From contig CAWEAS010000013.1 in the NCBI GenBank assembly GCA_963807015.1, positions 310,001 through 374,000 on the forward strand: a stretch of DNA of 64,000 nt, given 5' to 3'. This document shows, piece by piece, positions 53,609 to 63,118 of the stretch. The notes beneath the pieces were generated by a model. It was not told the origin of the DNA and made no database searches. It was given only the letters and a program-made list of their open reading frames with translations. The stretch is from JAJPKK01 sp963807015. GTDB taxonomy: Bacteria; Pseudomonadota; Alphaproteobacteria; Rhizobiales; Xanthobacteraceae. The position numbers and the translations under genes are program-made. Each line of letters starts with the position of its first letter. Within the stretch, counting starts at the first letter, position 1.

Positions 53609-54079
53609 TCAGGCCGCCTTCTTGACCATCCCACTCAGCTTGTCCTTCATCGGCTCGACCGTCTCGGTCGCGACCTTCTGGGCAAGCGTCGCCAGCTCCT
53701 TGGCCTGCGCGCTCATCTGCTCGATCTGCTTGCGGGTATGAGAGGTCGAGATCTCGACGATCTGAGCCAAGGTCCGTGCACCCAACAGCTCGGCCGCAAG
53801 ATCGAACGCCGCATTGCTGTTTGCACGTGCCATCTCGACGACCTTGAGACCGTAGTCTGCCGCGCCCTTCGAGGCGGTGGCGTAAGTGGTCTCCAACACG
53901 CCGGTCGCCTCCTCGGCGGCCGACTTCATCCGCGCGTAGGAGTCCTTGGCCTGGGTGATTCCCTTCTCCGCGAATTCACGGAAGGCCGACGTCGCCTGCG
54001 CGGCCGCCGCCTCGAACTTTGGCATGTCGACCATGGGAAATTCTGGAAGTTTGACAACTGAAGGGGTGGTATCTTGCAT
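53609..54079 (-). CDS. Phasin family protein
   Basis: 156 aa. Helical, Ala/Glu/Lys-rich. PEFPMVDMPKFEAAAAQATS then FREFAEKGITQAKDSYARMK SAAEEATGVLETTYATASKG, the diagnostic core of rhizobial phasins, which coat polyhydroxyalkanoate granules. Start 54079 is set by GAGGT at the right spacing; the frame could extend to 54145 without a ribosome site. Second in a tandem of phasins. Confidence 0.88.
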   Translation of the reverse strand: MQDTTPSVVKLPEFPMVDMPKFEAAAAQATSAFREFAEKGITQAKDSYARMKSAAEEATGVLETTYATASKGAADYGLKVVEMARANSNAAFDLAAELLGARTLAQIVEISTSHTRKQIEQMSAQAKELATLAQKVATETVEPMKDKLSGMVKKAA

Positions 54080-54329
54080 GGGGACCTCACTACTGCCTAC
54101 TGGCGGAACGAAAACGCACGCGCCGGCATCGCCGCCGCCGGTCAACTCCAGCGCGCATGAAGCTCATCGGAACCGGTGCGTGAGCACTGGCCAAGACGGT
54201 TATTCATATAGCACGGACTTAATGCACCGCAATATAAAATATTGCGATGCAAAAATTATTTCGGCGGGGTAAAATTTAAGATTTTGCCGATCGCGCTTTA
54301 CCGGGCGCCGGGCAGAAAAAAACAACTAA

Positions 54330-54713
54330 TTACGACTTCGGCGGCGGCGATTTCATGGTCATGCGAGTGGCCTGTTCGCCGAGATCCTTCGCCTGCGCAG
54401 TAAGTTCTTTCATCTGAGTCTGGAGGAACTCGGTCTGAAGACGCATAAACTCTTGCGGGTCCTTCGCACGAACCAGCTTTTCAGCGAAAGCGAACGCATT
54501 GGCAACGTTGCGTTCGGCGTAGCCTAAAGCCTTTTCGCTCATGTCCTTGGCGCCAGCCTGGGCGGCTTTGGCGTGACCCTCAAACTGCGCCATTGCGTCC
54601 TGAGCCGCCGACATGAAGCTGTTGAAGGCGACTCGCGCCTGCTCGACGCTCTTCTCCACCATCGCACGCATTTCGGCAGGGACTTCGAAGTGGCGCATCG
54701 CGTCCTTATCCAT
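54330..54713 (-). CDS. Phasin family protein (second copy)
   Basis: 127 aa: FEVPAEMRAMVEKSVEQARV AFNSFMSAAQDAMAQFEG, then EKALGYAERNVANAFAFAEK LVRAKDPQEFMRLQTEFLQT QM. The FAEKLVRAKDPQEFxxLQxEFxxxQM block is the phasin_2 signature. AGGAGAGGAAA precedes ATG 54713. The two phasins are divergent in sequence, not a recent duplication; each has its own ribosome site and the intergenic gap is 250 bp. Confidence 0.88.
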   Translation of the reverse strand: MDKDAMRHFEVPAEMRAMVEKSVEQARVAFNSFMSAAQDAMAQFEGHAKAAQAGAKDMSEKALGYAERNVANAFAFAEKLVRAKDPQEFMRLQTEFLQTQMKELTAQAKDLGEQATRMTMKSPPPKS

Positions 54714-55002
54714 GGGGTTTCCTCTCCTGAACGGGATTGCGCAAGCGTGTGCTGCGTTCGATCGCTGCACTTTCGCCAATTGCAGCCTTTTGTCGTCGGA
54801 CCAAAAGGCTAGCGCGATTTCAATGCTCGACGCAAAGGCTTTGGTTAATGCCAGAACCGGTCGCAGAGTTCAATTCAACAGGATTAACGTTAGCCTGCAA
54901 TCGGCGTTCGCCAGGGTCCGCCTGACGTGGACGCAGCGGAAGCAGCGCATTATACGGCATTGTTAAGAATTTATTGCCGCCGCCGCGAGCAATTCCCCGG
55001 CG

Positions 55003-57666
55003 ATGGCGTGGGGCTTGATGGACGAAACGATCGCGACGCAGGCAGCCAGACCAGCATGCTCGTTGATCGAACGGCTGCGCCGGCTCGACCTCGATGACCA
55101 CGATGCAATCGCGGCTGTCCGGCCCGATGGCACAATCCTGTTTGCGACGCGTGAAGCGACGCGCCAACTCGCCGGGGCCGCCAACGTCGGCATTGTCCTA
55201 AACGCTGATCTGTGCACGGCCGCCGCTATGAGCGGCGCCGCTGAGGGGCCAACCAGGATCGGCCCCGCCAGCCTCAGTCGCATCAGCGATGGCGCCGAAA
55301 CCGCACTTCTCATGTGTTTCGGCGACCCGGCCGACGATAGACCGCCAACCCGTGATTTTGTGGACACCATCCTCCAATCGCTCGTTGTCCGCGCTCCAAG
55401 CGATCAAGCAACGGCCATTCCGGACGCGTCTGTCGAAGCGTCTGCGGCACCCGCGGCTACGGTTGCAGAGACTGCAGCGCCCGAGCTGGAAACAGCATCA
55501 GCCGAGGCCGGGGAAATAGAGACAACGAGAGAACCGCCATCGGAACAGCCCGCGCCACAACCCCGCCACCCGCTGCGCTTCATCTGGCAAATGGACGCGG
55601 ACGGTCGCTTCACGCTCGGTTCGGATGAATTCACCGAGATCATCGGCTCCGGGATGTCGATTGCGCTCGGGCGCCCCTGGCGCGAAATCAACGCCGAACT
55701 TTCCCTCGATCCGGCCGGGCGGATTGCGCGCGCGATTGCGACGCGCGACACCTGGAGCAACATCGTCATCTCTTGGCCGGTCGAAGGGACACCGGAACGG
55801 CTCGATGTCGAGCTTGCCGGCCTGCCGGTGTTTGACCGCAATCGCAGCTTTCTCGGTTATCGCGGCTTCGGCGTGTGCAGAGACCTCGATCGTATCGAGC
55901 GCGTGCGAAAGATGCGGTCCCTCGCGATGTTCGCTACGCCAGAAGCGCCGACCTACACCCCTCCTGTTGACGAGCCCGCGGTCCCCGTTCGCGAAGCCGA
56001 GAACGTGGTGCCGTTCCCGGGCGTTGCGGCGAGCGTTGATGCCACCTCGGATGGAAAGCAGCCTGCGCTCAGTCCGGGCGAACACAACGCCTTCCGCGAA
56101 CTGTCCCGTCAATTGGCGGCCCGGCTGCAGCTCAGCGAGCCGGTGCGGGATCGCGGGGCGATCGCTGCGCCGATCGCCGAACCGAAGCGCTATCCGCAGC
56201 CCGACCGGCAAACGCACATGGTCAACGACCATACGCTTCTCGATCGGCTGCCAATCGGCATCCTCGTCTACCGATACGATGAACTCGTCTTCGCCAATCG
56301 CTCTTTCCTGACCGCGACCGGCTACGCGGATATTAAGGCGCTGGCGGCCGCGGGCGGCCTCGACGCCTTGTTCGTCGACACGGCGATCGCCGTGCTGACC
56401 GAAGGCCGAGCCGAAGGCCGGCATCTCCTGATCGCGACCCGATCGGGTAGCCACCTGCCGGTCGATGGCCGGCTGCATGCGATTAGCTGGAACGGCGAGC
56501 CGGCATTCGCGGTCGTATTGGCGAACACCGACGCCGACGAGGCGGCGTATGAGGCGGCCCTTAGCCGCGCCGAAGGTGAGTTGCGCGACATGCGTCGCAT
56601 CCTCGATGCGGCGACCGATGCGGTCATGGTCATCGACTGCAACGGATGCATCCTGTCGACCAATCGCGGCGGCGAAATGCTGTTCGACCGAACCCGACGC
56701 GAACTCGAAGGGACAGAATTCGCGAACTTGTTGGCGCCGCAAAGCCGTCTGCTGCTTGCTGATGCACTGAATGCCGCAAAGCGCGATCCCGGGCGTGCTG
56801 CCGTCACGGTCGTGGCATTGAGGTGCAACGGCTCCGAAGTGCCGGTCAGCGTCGCCATCCGACGCGTCGGCGAAGACAATGACCAGCTCGCAATCGCCCT
56901 CCGATCGATTGCGACCTCCGCCGCAGGCGAGCTGCCGAGCCAGACTGCCAGCGACAAACTCATGGCTCTCGCGAAGCTGAGCCATGACGCGCGCACGCCG
57001 CTCAACTCGATCCTTGGCTTCTGCAACATCATGCTTGCGGAACGGTTCGGAGCGATCGGCAATGAGCGCTACCGTTCCTACGTGGACCATATCCGCCTCG
57101 CCGGAACCCATTTGTTGGCGCTCATCACCGACGCGGCCGATCTTGCCCGAATCGAAGCCGGCACTTTCGATCTTTCGCCGTCCGCGGTGAACCTGAACGA
57201 GGTCGTCAGCGAAAGTGTCTTGGAGATGCAGCCGCAGGCCAACGAGGCTCGGGTGATCATGCGCGTCTCGCTTGCGCCGGCCGCGGGCCGCGTGCTCGCC
57301 GACCTCGGGGCGGTGCGCCAGATTGTGAGCAACCTCCTTGGCAGTGCGCTTCGAAACTCGCGGCCGGGCGCGCAGGTCATCGTTTCAACCGGCGCAACGC
57401 CGACACGAGATGTCGTCCTGCGGCTGCGCGACAACGGGGGCGGCATCACCGAGACCGCGATCGCAGCGGCACTGGACGCCAACGGCCCGCAAGCCACAAC
57501 ACCGCCGTGGTCCGCCGCCGGGCAAACCCTGCCGCTGACCCGCGCACTCGCGGAAGCAAATCAGGCTCGCCTCAGGATCACCAGCAAACCGAAGGAGGGT
57601 ACGCTCTTCGAGGTGATTTTCACGGCAAAGGCTGAGCGCGGCGACTGGATCTCCGGCCACTCGTAG
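55003..57666 (+). CDS. Multi-PAS sensor histidine kinase
   Basis: 887 aa (882 aa if ATG 55018 is used). No membrane segment. N-terminal PAS-like fold (DLDDHDAIAAVRPDGTILFA), a Pro/Ala/Glu-rich linker, a second PAS (FIWQMDADGRFTLGSDEFTE), a third (LDRLPIGILVYRYDELVFAN) and a fourth (ILDAATDAVMVIDCNGCILS). HisKA with phosphoacceptor His661 in KLSHDARTPLNSILGFCNIM, and an HATPase domain (IVSNLLGSALRNSRPGAQV, LRDNGGGI). Cytoplasmic PleC/DivL-like kinases of this layout are core genes in Hyphomicrobiales. Divergent from the phasins. No response regulator adjoins. Confidence 0.88.
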   Translation: MAWGLMDETIATQAARPACSLIERLRRLDLDDHDAIAAVRPDGTILFATREATRQLAGAANVGIVLNADLCTAAAMSGAAEGPTRIGPASLSRISDGAETALLMCFGDPADDRPPTRDFVDTILQSLVVRAPSDQATAIPDASVEASAAPAATVAETAAPELETASAEAGEIETTREPPSEQPAPQPRHPLRFIWQMDADGRFTLGSDEFTEIIGSGMSIALGRPWREINAELSLDPAGRIARAIATRDTWSNIVISWPVEGTPERLDVELAGLPVFDRNRSFLGYRGFGVCRDLDRIERVRKMRSLAMFATPEAPTYTPPVDEPAVPVREAENVVPFPGVAASVDATSDGKQPALSPGEHNAFRELSRQLAARLQLSEPVRDRGAIAAPIAEPKRYPQPDRQTHMVNDHTLLDRLPIGILVYRYDELVFANRSFLTATGYADIKALAAAGGLDALFVDTAIAVLTEGRAEGRHLLIATRSGSHLPVDGRLHAISWNGEPAFAVVLANTDADEAAYEAALSRAEGELRDMRRILDAATDAVMVIDCNGCILSTNRGGEMLFDRTRRELEGTEFANLLAPQSRLLLADALNAAKRDPGRAAVTVVALRCNGSEVPVSVAIRRVGEDNDQLAIALRSIATSAAGELPSQTASDKLMALAKLSHDARTPLNSILGFCNIMLAERFGAIGNERYRSYVDHIRLAGTHLLALITDAADLARIEAGTFDLSPSAVNLNEVVSESVLEMQPQANEARVIMRVSLAPAAGRVLADLGAVRQIVSNLLGSALRNSRPGAQVIVSTGATPTRDVVLRLRDNGGGITETAIAAALDANGPQATTPPWSAAGQTLPLTRALAEANQARLRITSKPKEGTLFEVIFTAKAERGDWISGHS

Positions 57667-57711
57667 CATCACATATCCGGCGCTTGCCTTGCAATTGGCG
57701 CCGGAGCTTTC

Positions 57712-58641
57712 CTACGCTGCACCCAGATCCCGGCTTTCAACCGCGACGCGCCAAGCCTCGACGTCGGCGAGCATCACGTCTGCCGTCTGGCGTGCACACG
57801 CCCGCAACACGGGAAGATTGCTGACGCCCGTCTCCAGGCCACGCTCGAGACCAGTCAGGGCGGCGAGTGTTCGGTTTGAGCGCCGTACCGAATCGTCGAA
57901 GTCGCCGATGAGACGGATGCCGTAGAGTGCCGTTGCTAATGCGGGCAGAAAGACCGCGAGCGCTGTCAGGGCCGCTTCGAGCCTATCCGGCAGTCCCCCG
58001 GGCAGAACCACAGTTGCAAGGATGATCGTGATCCCGCCGATCAGTGTGATCGCGAGACAGATGACGCCGACGATGTTCAGTCGACTATCGAGATGTTCCA
58101 TGTCTTGAACGTTCTGAGAGTGGTAACGAATCTGGCCTGTAATCAACGCCTTCAAAATATTTTTGGCGGTCGGCAAGGATGTCCCGAGATCTCCGGAGAA
58201 CACCGGCTGCTCGCGCAGAATGGCCCGCATGTACCATCCGGTCCACGCCGGCTGAAGGGCGGATAAATTGTGCGGCCATACGCCGAGCATCCAGAACGGA
58301 CGCGCGACCCGCAACCGTTCCGCCACTTCACGCGCCTCAAACCAGCGGCGATGCCATTGCTCCCGGCTCGCTACCAACACATAGCCGACCACGATCAGCA
58401 CGCAGGTCAGTTCCGCAACCACGAGGAAGGCGTGCACCTCCTTTTCATAGCCGTCGGCGACGTCAAACGGCCTGATCAAGATCGACAGCGCGACGAACAA
58501 CACCGCGGCGGCGCCGAGCAAAAAGTTGATCACGAATGCCGTTCGGAAAGCGTTGGCATGATGATCTGCGGCAATACTTGCCGCGTGGGAGACCCCGTGG
58601 AGGCGCTCGGCCGCAAGCCGATTCGTCTCCAGTCTCCGCAC
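57712..58641 (-). CDS. Polytopic membrane part of a SLOG-linked protein
   Basis: 309 aa from GTG 58641. Four membrane segments: FVINFLLGAAAVLFVALSIL, FLVVAELTCVLIVVGYVLVA, VGVICLAITLIGGITIILAT and ALTALAVFLPALATALYGIR. Between 2 and 3: REQWHRRWFEAREVAERLRV, the pattern of SLATT/DUF4231-type effector domains. The frame upstream of 58641 is open only briefly and a stop lies just before. The SLOG ORF ends in this gene in another frame, so the two were most likely one gene. Confidence 0.65.
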   Translation of the reverse strand: MRRLETNRLAAERLHGVSHAASIAADHHANAFRTAFVINFLLGAAAVLFVALSILIRPFDVADGYEKEVHAFLVVAELTCVLIVVGYVLVASREQWHRRWFEAREVAERLRVARPFWMLGVWPHNLSALQPAWTGWYMRAILREQPVFSGDLGTSLPTAKNILKALITGQIRYHSQNVQDMEHLDSRLNIVGVICLAITLIGGITIILATVVLPGGLPDRLEAALTALAVFLPALATALYGIRLIGDFDDSVRRSNRTLAALTGLERGLETGVSNLPVLRACARQTADVMLADVEAWRVAVESRDLGAA

Positions 58642-59572
58642 CCGGACTTAGGCTTTCCGGCACGCTCTCTCGCTTCTTTTGAGCAGTATGACGGTCAAGC
58701 CCCGAGGCACGACGGAGCAATCGCCATCCTACATGTTGAAACCGGTTCTCGAGCAGTGTGTCGAAAAAGATCCGCATCCCCTCGGTCTCGTGTGGCGAGG
58801 CCGGCGGTTCGACCAGCTTGAGAATGATCCGTTCAAGGCCGGATGCGAGCGGGACGACCGGCAGATCGAGCGCGTGGCGCGCCGGCACCGGAAGCGGCAG
58901 GCTGCCGCTCCATCGCAGGTGCGGTTCTCCGTCCTTCGGGTCGATGACGATAATCGGGGTCCCTTGCCTCGCTGCCTCATCGACGATTTCGGCCGTGCCG
59001 CCACGACCGCGCGCCGGCCGCCCGTCCCACACTGCAATGAGGATGTCCGACTGGGCGAGCACGGTGAGTCCGCCCAATTCATAGGCGTGATCAAGAGAGG
59101 CGGCGTCACTCGATTTTGCATCTTCGGGAAGCGGCAGAACCAATGTTGCCCGCGCTTGGCCGAGCAACCGAGCGAATTCCTGGCGCGAAGCATCGTCCTC
59201 GAAACTTTTCTCGTAACGCGGACGCGGACATGGCAGCACCACATCAAGCGGCATCTTCAGATCGAGTGCTGCCTGCGCCGCAATGCGATCCGAGCCCTCG
59301 GCCAGCGACGAGATCATCGTGAGCGTGGGGGCAGTCTGGTTGAACGACGAGGCGAACCGCCCGTGCATCTGCGCGAGCGTACTCGTAAGCAGCTTCAATA
59401 CGCCATCGATGGCGGTTCGGACCTTGGACACGTCAACGGCGGAAACGGTGGACGCCGCCCCATCGCCCTCCCCGGGCAGGGGCGGACGATGGAGGCGATG
59501 GCCCGTGATTCCGACTGTCAGGGTCAGCTTGGGTTTGGGTGGACGGCTCTTCATCGGCGGCGCTGCAATCAT
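58463..59572 (-). CDS. SLOG-domain protein (nucleotide-sensing), likely N-terminal half of a split gene
   Basis: Frame from ATG 59572 (or 59554). Residues about 10-260: TLTVGITGHRLHRPPLPGEG, TLTMISSLAEGSDRIAAQAA, PLDVVLPCPRPRYEKSFEDD, LGGLTVLAQSDILIAVWDGR and GGTAEIVDEAARQGTPIIVI: a Rossmann-like SLOG/LOG domain. After about residue 320 (RFQHVGWRLLRRASGLDRH) the composition changes to Arg-rich out-of-frame sequence. The membrane domain follows in another frame from 58641. SLOG-membrane couples are predicted sensors and effectors in prokaryotic conflict systems that bind NAD- or nucleotide-derived signals. Confidence 0.65.
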   Translation of the reverse strand: MIAAPPMKSRPPKPKLTLTVGITGHRLHRPPLPGEGDGAASTVSAVDVSKVRTAIDGVLKLLTSTLAQMHGRFASSFNQTAPTLTMISSLAEGSDRIAAQAALDLKMPLDVVLPCPRPRYEKSFEDDASRQEFARLLGQARATLVLPLPEDAKSSDAASLDHAYELGGLTVLAQSDILIAVWDGRPARGRGGTAEIVDEAARQGTPIIVIDPKDGEPHLRWSGSLPLPVPARHALDLPVVPLASGLERIILKLVEPPASPHETEGMRIFFDTLLENRFQHVGWRLLRRASGLDRHTAQKKRESVPESLSPGAETGDESACGRAPPRGLPRGKYCRRSSCQRFPNGIRDQLFARRRRGVVRRAVDLDQAV

Positions 59573-59784
59573 TGCTCTGACGAACTGTATCACAAGTCCG
59601 CTGCCAGATTGTCGGTCGCCCGGCCACCAAACAACCCTTGATCGGACACAATGAGCGGAAGGAAGCGGACACAATGAGCGGACGGGAAATGACCACACGA
59701 TGAAAGGACGGTAGCAATCGCGCAAAAATGCGCTAAGCTTTCCGCGCAGAGCAACCTGATCGGGATGCTTGCGCGGAGGTGAGC

Positions 59785-60555
59785 ATGGGCAGGTGTGACC
59801 GCCTGATTGCGCTATTCGCGGCCGCTGTGCTTCTCGGCGGCTTTGCCGGCGGAATTCCCGCGGCCCACGCGGCCGAGGAGGTGGATCTGCTCCTCGTTCT
59901 TTCATCCGACGTCTCCCGCAGCATCGACGCCCCGAAATTCAAGCTTCAGCGCGATGGTTATGCGGCAGCGATCGCCAATCCGCGCGTCATCGAGGCGATC
60001 CGCTCCGGTGCCCTCGGCAAGATCGCGGTCACACTCGTCGAATGGTCGGGGGTGGGTGCCCAGAAGATCGTCATCGATTGGTCCATCGTCCGCGACGAGG
60101 CTTCGGCCAAGGACTTCTCGGCCCAGATCGTCGAGGCACCGCGCGCATTTGCGGACCGCACCTCCATCAGCGGCGGCATCGACTTCGCGATGGCCCAGCT
60201 TGCCCGTGCGCCTTACCAGGCCAGCCGCCGTACGATCGATGTTTCCGGCGATGGCACCAACAATTCGGGCCGCGATGTCAGCGACGCCCGCGACGAGGCC
60301 GTCGCCAAGGGCGTCACCATCAACGGTCTCGTTATCCTCAGCGAACGGCCGATGTCATGGAATGCCGACCACACCAATCCCCCAGGCGGGCTCGACAATT
60401 ACTATCGCCATAACGTCATCGGCGGGCCCGGTTCCTTCGTGATGGTGGCCGAGAACTTCAATTCGTTCGGTCAGGCCATCCTCAACAAGCTGATCGCGGA
60501 GATCGCCGCCAACCCGTTGCCGAGGCACGCCGGGCTACATCCGCCAACACGTTGA
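59785..60555 (+). CDS. DUF1194 von Willebrand factor-type exported protein
   Basis: 256 aa. Signal peptide (LIALFAAAVLLGGFAGGIPAAHA). VWA-like fold: VDLLLVLSSDVSRSIDAPKF (MIDAS-like DxSxS is here DVSRS), RTSISGGIDFAMAQLARAPY, RRTIDVSGDGTNNSGRDV and a C-terminal NYYRHNVIGGPGSFVMVAEN FNSFGQAI. This is the DUF1194 family of periplasmic or secreted proteins of unknown role. ATG 59785 has GGAGGTGAGC upstream. Confidence 0.88.
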   Translation: MGRCDRLIALFAAAVLLGGFAGGIPAAHAAEEVDLLLVLSSDVSRSIDAPKFKLQRDGYAAAIANPRVIEAIRSGALGKIAVTLVEWSGVGAQKIVIDWSIVRDEASAKDFSAQIVEAPRAFADRTSISGGIDFAMAQLARAPYQASRRTIDVSGDGTNNSGRDVSDARDEAVAKGVTINGLVILSERPMSWNADHTNPPGGLDNYYRHNVIGGPGSFVMVAENFNSFGQAILNKLIAEIAANPLPRHAGLHPPTR

Positions 60556-60685
60556 TGTCTCGCAGCGTACCGTCTTGATGCCGCGGCCGCGCGGCCCTAA
60601 CAAGACGGTTGCGCACAGGCCTCAGCCCTACCCGTACACATTGAAAATCGGCGAACGCCGTTCCAGCAATCACCCGGAGGAACAC

Positions 60686-62854
60686 ATGACGACGAAGCGA
60701 GCATTGTATTGCGGGGTGGCGGCGGTCGCCCTGGCGGCTGTCCTGGCTTTCTCACCCTCGCACGTTCGTGCACAGCAGCCAGCCGCCGTTAGCATCGGCG
60801 ATACCGACCTTGGTGGCGTGGTGCGCGGGCCTAACGGCCCGGAAGCCGGCGTCTGGGTAATCGCGGAAACCAACGATCTTCCGACGCGGATGGTGAAGAT
60901 CGTCGTCACGGACGATCAGGGACGCTACGTGATGCCCGATCTTCCGAAGGCGAGTTACACGGTATGGGTTCGAGGCTACGGCCTCGTTGACTCGCCCAAG
61001 GTGCAGACCGCCCCGGGCAAGATCCTTAACCTGACCGCGGTGCCGGCGCCCAACGAGGCCGCGGCAGCCGAGTATTATCCGCCGATCTATTGGCTTTCGA
61101 TGGCCAAAATGCCGGACCAGAGCGAGTTCCCCGGCACCGGAAATGACGGCAACGGTATCAACCCGAGGGTCAAGTCGCTTCCGCAATTCCTCAGCGAGTT
61201 CAAGACTGACGGCTGTTTCCATTGTCATGCCATCGGCACCCAAGCGACCCGCAACCTCTCGCCCATGTTGGGTGACTTCAAGGCCAGCGAGGATGCGTGG
61301 TTGCGGCGTATCCAATCGGGGCAGGCCAGCAAGGATATGGTCGAGACCATCGAGCGCTTCGGGACGTTCCGTGGCGCGAAGATGCTTGGCGAGTGGAGCG
61401 ATCGGATTGCAAGAGGCGAGTTGCCGGTAGCAAAGCCACCGCGCCCGCAGGGCCTAGAACGTAACGTTGTCATCACAGTGTGGGATTGGGCGGACCCGAA
61501 GGCCTATCTCCATGACGAGATCTCGACCGATAAGCGCAATCCGACCATCAACGCCTACGGATCTCTCTACGGGGCGACTGAAAACAGCACCGATTTCGTG
61601 CCGGTTTTCGATCCGATGAAAAGCGCTGCCACCACCGTTAAACTCCCGGTTCGCGATCCAAAGACTCCGTCCGCGAGCGCGAATGTGATGATGGCGCCTT
61701 CGGTCTGGTGGGGCGAGGAGAAGCTTTGGAACGCACAGACCATCCCGCATAGCTTGATGCTGGATGAGAAGGCGCGGGTCTGGTTCGCCGCTCGGATTCG
61801 TCCAGCGGCCAATCCCGACGCCTGCAAGGCCGGATCAGATCATCCTTCGGCGAAGGCCTTTCCGATCAATGCATCGAACCGTCACATCATAATGCTCGAC
61901 CCAAAGACCAAGGATTTTACTTTGGTGAGCACTTGCTTCCCGACCCATCACGTGCAGTTCGGCTTCGACCCTAATCGTACGCTTTGGACAAGCTCGGGTG
62001 GTGTCGGCGCTGAAGTTCTCGGCTGGGTCAACACAAAGGTACTGGAGGAGACCGGCGACGAGATGAAGGCGCAGGGGTGGACCCCGTTCATTCTCGATAC
62101 CAACGGCAACGGCAAGCGCGATGAGGGCTACGTTCAGCCCAACCAGCCGGTCGATCCGACCAAGGACAAACGTATCCGCGTAGGCTTCTACTCGATCGCA
62201 CCTAGTCCAAAGGACGGCAGCATCTGGGGCACCGTGGTGGGCTATCCCGGGTCTGTAGTTCGGGTCAATCCCGGCCCGAACCCCTCCGAAACCGCCCTGG
62301 CCGAAATCTACGAAGTGCCGCTGCCAGGCTATTCGCCGCGCGGCGGCGACATCGACAGCCAGGGCGTCATGTGGGCCGCACTGTCGAGCGGTCATCTCGG
62401 ATCTTTCGACCGCACCAAATGCAAGGGCCCGCTCAACGGTCCAACCGCCACAGGCAAGCACTGCCCTGAGGGTTGGACGCTCTACACGTTGCCAGGTCCG
62501 CAGCTTGGCGGCGTGAGCGAAAAGGACGGCAGTGGCGAAACGCCCTACTATGCCTGGGTCGATCAGCACGACACGCTGGGCCTCGGCAAGGACGTACCCA
62601 TTGCCACCGGCAACCAGAACGACTCGCTGATCGCCCTCAAGGATGGAAAGCCCATCAACATGGTCGTTCCCTATCCCATGGGCTTCTGGGCCAAGGGCCT
62701 TGACGGCCGCATCGATGATCCCAACGCCGGCTGGAAGGGCCGCGGCGTCTGGAGCAACACCGGCAACCGGACGCCCTTCCACCTCGAAGGTGGAAAGGTA
62801 AACTCGCCGAAGGTCGTGCATTTTCAGATGCGGCCTGACCCTCTGGCCCGGTGA
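60686..62854 (+). CDS. Exported carboxypeptidase-regulatory-like/beta-propeller protein with a single CxxCH haem motif
   Basis: 722 aa. Signal peptide (CGVAAVALAAVLAFSPSHVRA). Residues about 35-120: Ig-like carboxypeptidase regulatory domain (GVVRGPNGPEAGVWVIAETN and DDQGRYVMPDLPKASYTVWV). A c-type haem site in DGCFHCHAIGTQATRNLSP (about 178). The remainder is rich in repeating WxxxxxDxxG-type strands, e.g. LMLDEKARVWFAARIRP, FGFDPNRTLWTSSGG and GDIDSQGVMWAALSSGHLGS, as in lyase or NHL-like propellers. Periplasmic or surface redox protein of unknown substrate. RBS GGAGG before ATG 60686. Confidence 0.85.
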   Translation: MTTKRALYCGVAAVALAAVLAFSPSHVRAQQPAAVSIGDTDLGGVVRGPNGPEAGVWVIAETNDLPTRMVKIVVTDDQGRYVMPDLPKASYTVWVRGYGLVDSPKVQTAPGKILNLTAVPAPNEAAAAEYYPPIYWLSMAKMPDQSEFPGTGNDGNGINPRVKSLPQFLSEFKTDGCFHCHAIGTQATRNLSPMLGDFKASEDAWLRRIQSGQASKDMVETIERFGTFRGAKMLGEWSDRIARGELPVAKPPRPQGLERNVVITVWDWADPKAYLHDEISTDKRNPTINAYGSLYGATENSTDFVPVFDPMKSAATTVKLPVRDPKTPSASANVMMAPSVWWGEEKLWNAQTIPHSLMLDEKARVWFAARIRPAANPDACKAGSDHPSAKAFPINASNRHIIMLDPKTKDFTLVSTCFPTHHVQFGFDPNRTLWTSSGGVGAEVLGWVNTKVLEETGDEMKAQGWTPFILDTNGNGKRDEGYVQPNQPVDPTKDKRIRVGFYSIAPSPKDGSIWGTVVGYPGSVVRVNPGPNPSETALAEIYEVPLPGYSPRGGDIDSQGVMWAALSSGHLGSFDRTKCKGPLNGPTATGKHCPEGWTLYTLPGPQLGGVSEKDGSGETPYYAWVDQHDTLGLGKDVPIATGNQNDSLIALKDGKPINMVVPYPMGFWAKGLDGRIDDPNAGWKGRGVWSNTGNRTPFHLEGGKVNSPKVVHFQMRPDPLAR

Positions 62855-63118
62855 CCCACCACTACGATAACGATCGCAAGTCGGCTCCCTCCGACTTGCG
62901 GCTGCAGCAACGGCGCTATTCGACACGCCGTTGCTGGCGACATATCCGCGCGGCACAGACCATGCATGCTTCGCTGCATGAGAATGGCTGTGCCGCGGAG
63001 CCTGTTGACCCAGGACACGAGAATTTGGCTTCTGGCGCAGCGGTTGGCGTTGCAGGAACAGTTGGCTAGTCTAGACAGTCGGGTGCGTGAAGCGCCCTGG
63101 CGATGATCTGGAGTTTTA
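62855..63118 (+). other. Spacer with stem-loops and a possible 42-aa ORF
   Basis: GCAAGTCGG-CTCCCT-CCGACTTGC (62876-62899) and CAACGGCG ... CGCCGTTG (about 62907-62933) are perfect stems, possibly a terminator or attenuator region. An ATG at 62978 opens a 42-codon frame MRMAVPRSLLTQDTRIWLLA ... ending at 63106, helical with QRLALQEQLASLDSRVRE; it ends 12 bp before scoA. Support is weak. Confidence 0.35.
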
